Assembly: GCA_004335635.1 (NCBI GenBank)
Contig: QAXH01006230.1
Span: 2,979-14,822 of the forward strand
Direction: 5' to 3'
From: Chloromonas sp. AAM2
Taxonomy: Eukaryota; Chlorophyta; Chlorophyceae; Chlamydomonadales; Chlamydomonadaceae
Length of the DNA: 11,844 bases
Both the position numbers and the translations under genes were made by a program. The notes beneath the pieces were generated by a model. That model was not told the origin of the DNA, did no database searches, and saw nothing but the letters and a program-made list of their open reading frames with translations. This document shows, piece after piece, positions 7,586 to 11,844 of this stretch (positions are counted from its first letter, which is position 1; each line of letters opens with the position of its first letter).

Positions 7586-8758
7586 ACCTGCTGAAGAACA
7601 AGCCTTGCAGCCTCATACCATTGATCGTGATTCTCTTTATCAGCGAGTCTTTGCCTGACATCAATCCTTTGGCGCGTTCAACCTACTTGGCATCGTCTTT
7701 GCTTTGGACTTTTTCTGGTTCCTTGTTTGAATACCCTTTTCTTGGTGAGGTGATTCGGTCTTAAAGGCCAGCTTTGCGCCTTTGCGCACTGGTTTGGCTA
7801 CTGCTGCGACTGGCTACTGCTGGGACTGAGTATGTGAATCGCCAGACCTATGACCTGGACTCACTCAGGCACTGCTTTCTTTTGTCTTTGACTAACCGTG
7901 AACATCAGGCCTTCCGTACACCCTTGACTCCTACCGACGCGTTAATAATGCTTTCATCTCTCTTTCTTTTTGCACGTTTCCTCCTATTGATGAGGTTGGT
8001 CTGGACGGCAACCACCCTTACCCTCTTGCATGGTTACATTCGGTGCATGTGGGTCCCGCTGCTGTAATCTCTTTGCATGTGAACATGTGCCACAGCCTCA
8101 GCGTCACAATGACGTTCCATACCTTTTCACGAATGTTCATGAAGATCATGGTTGGTCGTCTGCAGCAGTTGGTGGCTCTATTGCACGCTCATGGAGGGCT
8201 GCACGGGATGAAACACACAGGTCCTAACTGCCAACTGACTTTGACTTGACTTCCTGGTCTGTTTGCCTGGCAGGAATGAAGCATAGAGGTGAAAGTTACA
8301 GCACCCTGAACTTGCTACCTGTGGCGAGCATCTTGATATACAATGCACTTCCAAAGCTATACCTACTAGCGTATGTTCAGACGGAATACAAGGCGCCCGC
8401 CTGGCAGGCCTGCCTTGGGCGGTTGGACATCCAAACTAGTTTGCATTCCCTGTAACCCCGCCAAATGAAATATCTTTATGTGGGCTTCACAATGCCGCAA
8501 GTCTCAGGCTGCGTGAGTGAGAAGTTACAGTTAAAAGTAAAGCGGCCTTTTTCAGGCCATCTGTCGACTCACCCCCTTTCTCAACCTGGTTATCTGGAGC
8601 CCATTTCCAGTGTATGAGCCTTACAATCCATACAGTCGATCCCCATATTCACTTCTCAAAAGTATTCTTGATCTCACGGTTTCTGCCAACTGCCGCCTCC
8701 TGCTGTGACCATGTCAGAACAACCATGTCAGCGTCGGCACACAAGTGCACGTTAACGA
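7586..8758. other. Region of unidentified open frames before RCL1
   Basis: No gene is supported. A + frame is open from 7429 to 7764 and reads as hydrophobic protein (CSLIPLIVILFISE, then TYLASSLLWTFSGSLF). The minus strand over 7413-7682 reads KRITINGMRLQGLFFSRF and IAGVDWKRFAVAS. A third + frame is open from 7902 to 8249. Open stretches of about 110 codons are expected a few times by chance in a window this size. A good-looking acceptor (GTTTGCCTGGCAG, 8262-8274) precedes GMKHRGESYSTL. No reverse transcriptase, transposase or CTLD motif was seen. Confidence 0.4.
8711..8755 (+). promoter_or_regulatory. Possible upstream ORF 1 of RCL1
   Basis: ATG 8711 is followed by 13 more codons and TAA at 8753-8755, three bases before the RCL1 ATG. 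It matters only if the transcript starts upstream of 8711, which the sequence does not show. A second upstream ATG at 8725 lies in another frame and ends at TAA 8770-8772, overlapping the RCL1 start. Both sit in a repeated CCATGTCAG (8709-8717 and 8723-8731). Confidence 0.3.
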
Positions 8759-11326
8759 ATGCTGAAGTTTAAGGGCTGCCAGAACTTTCGCCAGCGGCTG
8801 CTCCTGGCAACGCTGAGCGGCAAGCCCATACGTATTGATGACATTCGCGCACAGGACCAAAACCCTGGTGTCCGGGATTTCGAGGCCAGCTTTTTGCGGC
8901 TGCTTGAGAAGCTCACTAATGGCTGCATCGTCGAAATCAACGAAACGGGTGAGGGTTTGGCGTTTGTGAGCGCCGCCAGTGTCGCATGCAGCGCACACCG
9001 CAGCCATGGGTACATCTTTGCAATGCACAGTTGTTCAGGGTCGCGGACATGCAGCTTTGTGGCAACAACTGCATGAGGTTCAACATCATCACTATAACCC
9101 TAACCCTAGGTGCCCCCTTGGGGCCAAACCAGGAGCTGCACACGCCATGTGTGCAATTGCAAAATAGATTATTTCTTGTCTGCCCTTACCTGTTCATGCA
9201 GGCACCAGTGTAAGGTACAAGCCAGGCATCATCGTGTGTGGGCCAGGCCTTGTGCATGACTGTGGCACCTCACGCAGCATTGGGTGGTTCATGGAGCCCT
9301 TGGTCCTGCTGGCCTTGTGGGCCAAACGGGTGCGTCCAGGTTGAGCCAGCCACACGCTTGACAGCAGCTTCTCAGCGTGCACTTGCAAGACCACTTCAGC
9401 CTAGGCGACTATGACAGGCTCAACACGGGCACATGGGCTGCCATTCCAAGACCCGTCAGGCTGTTGGGTGAGGTCATCAGGCGATCTTGGTAGATGCTTA
9501 CACACTCCTTCAGGCGCCCAAAACTCACAACAGCTGTTCGCCGGCATTTTCACCGCCTGTGTGGTATCCAACACTTGACAACGCTGATTCTCACAGTACC
9601 CGGCATCACAGATTTCAAATCACATGCGTTCAAAACATGACCATAGAACTACTGAACATGCTGCCCACGCAGGCGTTATCAATCACACTGAAAGGTGTGA
9701 CCAATGACCGAGTGGATGTGGGTGTGGATGTGCTGCGCACGGTCACACTTCCACTCCTCAAGCGGTTGGGAGTTGAGGACTCGGGCCTGGAGCTCAAAGT
9801 GGTCAAGCGGGGGGCAAGACCGCTTGGAGGGGGGGAAGTGCAGCTCAGAGTGCCGTTTGTGAAGCAACTGGCGCCCATACAGCTCACAGACGAAGGTAGG
9901 AGCGGGTTTTGGTTGCAGTGATGGTCGTGTGGTGGTTGTGCAGGGATTTGCTGCCATGCCAGCAGCAAATCTGCAGCCGTGGCTTGCATCTCATCCTCCT
10001 TTACCTTACATGGTTGCTGAGGTTGCTGCCAAGCAAAGGGATTGCCCGTTGAGCCACCTAGCCGATTATTTGAAGGCTGTACACAGGTAGCCCCTCGACA
10101 GCTGCGGGGAGAGCTGGAAAACCATGGTCATATGGGCTACCCTCAGCGCTCAAGCATTGTCATGCAGAATGCCATTTTCAGGCGTTGTCGAGCCGCATGG
10201 TCAACCAGAGCGGTTGTTGTTGTTGGTCCAACTGCATGCATGGGTTACCCTCACCATGGTACGTTAGCTAGGTTTACCATACCAGCTGCAGTTGCACCAC
10301 TTGCATGCTTGGTCAATTCTGTGCGTCTTAGGCATGGTCAACTGAAGCCGCATGGGCAATCACAGCACGGAACACCGATCGCATGCAGGCATGGTGAAGC
10401 GCGTGCGAGGCGTGGCCTACTCCATGAAGGTGTCGCCGCAGAACAGCAACCGTATGGTGGATGGAGCCAGGGGCCCGCTCAATGACTTCTTGGCGGACGT
10501 GTTCATCTTCACGGATTCGGTATCAGGTGGGAGATGCTGTCCGGCGTCAGGGGTATTCTGCAGGGTGCCTGACGCTTGAATTTTCAATTGGGTCTCAGAC
10601 GGGCTTTTCAATTGGGTCTCAGACTTAGTATCATCCCAGGTGAGGAATTGTGGGGCAGGGGTGACTGTGAGCTGAAGTGTGCACAAGGGGCACGAGTACA
10701 GAGGGGTGAGAAGGGCAGCTTGCGCTAGGCTCTCTGATGAGGCTTTCACTTAACAGGAGCAGTACGTGCATGCACCATGAAGAGAGCATCAGCTGGGCAC
10801 TGCAAAGGCCATCGATTAGCGAGCAGAGATGTACGCACTACCACGACCAAATAACATGCTTGAGGCTCTGTCATTGGCGGATGTTCACAGGTTCAAGCAG
10901 CGGCCTTTCTCCGGGCTTTGGCGTTGCGTTAGTAGCAGAGACCACTAGCGGGTGCCTGATCAGTGCGGAGGCGTGCGCGGCCAGTCGGGGCAGCCGCGGG
11001 CGGCCGGGGCCGCAGAGTTCAGGGGAAGGAGAGGGAGAAGGGGAGGACGATTTGTTGGCCAGCTGCCAACCGATAGCCGGTGAGTGAGGGATTGCCTGTT
11101 CATATCTGTATCGTTTGATAATTTAAACAGAAGGTGGCTCGAGCAAGGGACTGCTGGTGCTCAGTCCAAGAACTCCCGTCATTTCCCGAATTGAAACCTG
11201 GGTCTGTCTCCACACAGTACTATGCTTAGTGCTAAGTTCAAAATGCCCGTCATGCTTGCAGGAGGGCAGGAAGTGGTGCAGGAGCCGCTGGTGGTGCCCG
11301 AGGATGTGGGCAGAACTGCAGCGGAG
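8759..11326 (+). CDS. RCL1: RNA 3'-terminal phosphate cyclase-like protein, 18S rRNA maturation factor (5' part, six exons)
   Basis: Exons are 8759-8948, 9202-9329, 9673-9895, 10389-10526, 10891-11079 and 11262-11326, with intron phases 1, 0, 1, 1, 1 and 0 after them; the sum is 933 nt or 311 codons. Recognisable RCL1 signatures in order: GCQNFRQRLLLATLSGKP, NPGVRDFEASFLRLL, INETGTSVRYKPGII, LKGVTNDRVD, PIQLTDEG, VRGVAYSMKVSP, SPGFGVALVAETTSG, PEDVGRTAAE. RCL1 is a catalytically inactive relative of RNA 3'-phosphate cyclase; it binds the GTPase BMS1 in the nucleolar small-subunit processome and is needed for early pre-18S cleavages. GCQNFRQR at the N-terminus, in place of the glycine-rich GEGGGQ motif of true cyclases (RTCA), favours RCL1. 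Start: upstream ATGs run into stops, and the yeast protein's conserved block begins at the same place. RCL1 proteins have about 370 residues, so roughly the last 100 lie beyond the window. An acidic, glycine-rich insertion sits in exon 5. Confidence 0.92.
8949..9201 (+). other. RCL1 intron 1 with a short telomere-like stretch
   Basis: The donor is ACGG|GTGAGG and the acceptor TTCATGCAG. Phase 1: the split codon G|GC restores Gly in INETGTSV. It includes CCCTAACCCTA at 9098-9108, two TTAGGG-type units on the minus strand. That is too short to call an interstitial telomere. Confidence 0.8.
9330..9672 (+). other. RCL1 intron 2
   Basis: The donor is CGG|GTGCGT and the acceptor GCCCACGCAG. Phase 0 joins LALWAKR to ALSITLKGVTND, the expected RCL1 junction. 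No other feature was seen. Confidence 0.85.
9896..10388 (+). other. RCL1 intron 3
   Basis: The donor is GAAG|GTAGGA and the acceptor CGCATGCAG. Phase 1 restores Gly in LTDEG before MVKRVRG. The 493-nt intron holds several copies of a CATGG-rich word (CATGGTCA near 10125 and 10334, CATGGTAC near 10255) without clear periodicity. Confidence 0.85.
10527..10890 (+). other. RCL1 intron 4
   Basis: The donor is TCAG|GTGGGA and the acceptor ATGTTCACAG. Phase 1 restores Gly in DSVSG before SSSGLSPGFG. It carries the 20-bp direct repeat annotated separately. Confidence 0.85.
10581..10624. repeat. 20-bp perfect direct repeat in RCL1 intron 4
   Basis: TTTTCAATTGGGTCTCAGAC occurs at 10581-10600 and 10605-10624, separated by GGGC, giving a 24-bp period. 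It is likely a slippage duplication. Confidence 0.85.
11080..11261 (+). other. RCL1 intron 5
   Basis: The donor is GCCG|GTGAGT and the acceptor CATGCTTGCAG. Phase 1 restores Gly and continues GQEVVQEPLVVPEDVG. At 182 nt this is the shortest intron in the window. Confidence 0.82.
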
Positions 11327-11440
11327 GTAGGTGGACACTTTACATGTGCATGGCTTGCTTGCGTCCCTATATGTGCCTATGTTGCGTGTTTCAAGTCTAC
11401 TCGCAACATGCGCTGCATTTCAAGACTTGCTCCTGGCTTT

Positions 11441-11628
11441 TCTATGGTTTGCACAGCCATTAGAAGGTACACACAACAATGATGGCGCAAACAATGATGA
11501 AGCCCAAACAATGGTTCACTGGAGATAAGGAGCTGGGGTGTGCACCCTGCCTCAACCGTGCGACTGTATTGCATGATCCGGATTAGGTCTCTATGGTGTG
11601 CACAACCATTCAGAAGCTGCACACAAAA
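11441..11628. repeat. Imperfect ~40-bp direct repeat
   Basis: TCTATGGTTTGCACAGCCAT at 11441-11460 and its continuation to 11480 resemble TCTATGGTGTGCACAACCAT at 11588-11607 and its continuation to 11628. The copies are about 147 bp apart and continue through AGAAG(G/C)T and CACACAA. This suggests an old segmental duplication inside the intron. Confidence 0.6.
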
Positions 11629-11687
11629 GCTGTACTGTACTGCATGAATAGTTGATGTTACAGCCCAAAGTAGAGAAGCATGGAGAT

Positions 11688-11844
11688 GTTGAGGGCGTGC
11701 GGACATTTTGAGGGCGTGCGGACGTGTTGAGAGCGTGCACACATGTTGAAGTCGTGCACACATGTTGAGGGCGTGCGGACATTTTGAGGGCGTGCGGACG
11801 TGTTGAGAGCGTGCACACATGTTGAAGGCGTGCACACATGTTGA
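11688..11844. repeat. 19-bp minisatellite in 76-bp higher-order units
   Basis: Eight complete 19-bp units (11688-11839) and the first five bases of a ninth are visible; the array runs off the window. Types are A (GTTGAGGGCGTGCGGACAT), B (TTTGAGGGCGTGCGGACGT), C (GTTGAGAGCGTGCACACAT) and D (GTTGAAGTCGTGCACACAT). The order is A-B-C-D-A-B-C-D, and the two 76-bp blocks differ only by one base in D (AAGTCG versus AAGGCG). Cys/His-rich open frames on the minus strand here are by-products of the repeat. Confidence 0.93.

Larger units (their letters stand above)
11327..11844 (+). other. Start of RCL1 intron 6, open to the right edge
   Basis: The donor is GCGGAG|GTAGGT, phase 0. No sequence resembling the next conserved RCL1 block (human reads LLLEEIYRGG there) occurs before the window ends, so the intron is at least 518 nt. 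It contains an imperfect 40-bp direct repeat and the minisatellite. Confidence 0.7.

Noticed and set aside
8759..8948. Assignment of the right-hand gene to the true cyclase RTCA
   Set aside because: The glycine-rich N-terminal motif of active cyclases is replaced by GCQNFRQR, and all later blocks follow yeast and human RCL1.
11377..11839. Minus-strand frames with a repeating Cys-Ala-Arg / His pattern resembling zinc-binding repeats
   Set aside because: They come from the 19-bp minisatellite, whose length is not a multiple of three, so the peptide pattern merely cycles frames.

Overview
The window looks like nuclear DNA of a green alga (Chlorophyta), probably a core chlorophyte; genus cannot be told. 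The reasons are intron-rich genes with GT-AG introns of about 180-520 bp, mixed base composition near 50% GC, extensin/pherophorin-style SPPPP cell-wall repeats, and long spacers. No bacterial-type operon, tRNA, rRNA, CRISPR or intact transposon was seen. All supported genes are on the + strand and had to be assembled by hand from split exons, using splice sites, intron phase and homology between copies.

Left half (1-4817): two tandem paralogues of a secreted hydroxyproline-rich protein ending in a small C-type-lectin-like domain (CTLD). Gene 1 (1-1203) enters from the left edge and has only its last three exons here. Gene 2 (2860-4817) is complete: a signal-peptide exon, a large exon with 14 SPPPP blocks and a run of 14 prolines, and two CTLD exons, giving 289 residues. 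The two CTLD exons have the same lengths (112 and 132 nt) and phases in both genes, and 55 of their 80 residues are identical, while the introns have diverged. The CTLD keeps four cysteines but lacks the long loop and the calcium/sugar-binding motifs.

Middle (4818-8758): mostly spacer. It holds a cluster of ATTAAT motifs, small tandem duplications, two hairpins, and what appears to be a degenerate third member of the family: a signal-peptide exon at 6995-7070 with the same start context and the same phase-1 donor as gene 2, followed by a short proline/cysteine-rich exon but no CTLD. A further stretch (7429-8455) has open frames I could not identify.

Right (8759-11844): the first six exons of RCL1, the RNA 3'-phosphate-cyclase-like ribosome-biogenesis factor of the small-subunit processome. 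It encodes 311 residues before running off the window, with an acidic insertion not found in yeast or human RCL1. Its introns contain a 20-bp direct repeat, a telomere-like stretch and, at the right edge, a 19-bp minisatellite organised in 76-bp higher-order units.

Genes 1-3 would act outside the cell (wall or surface adhesion), whereas RCL1 is a nucleolar housekeeping protein; no functional link between the two groups is evident.
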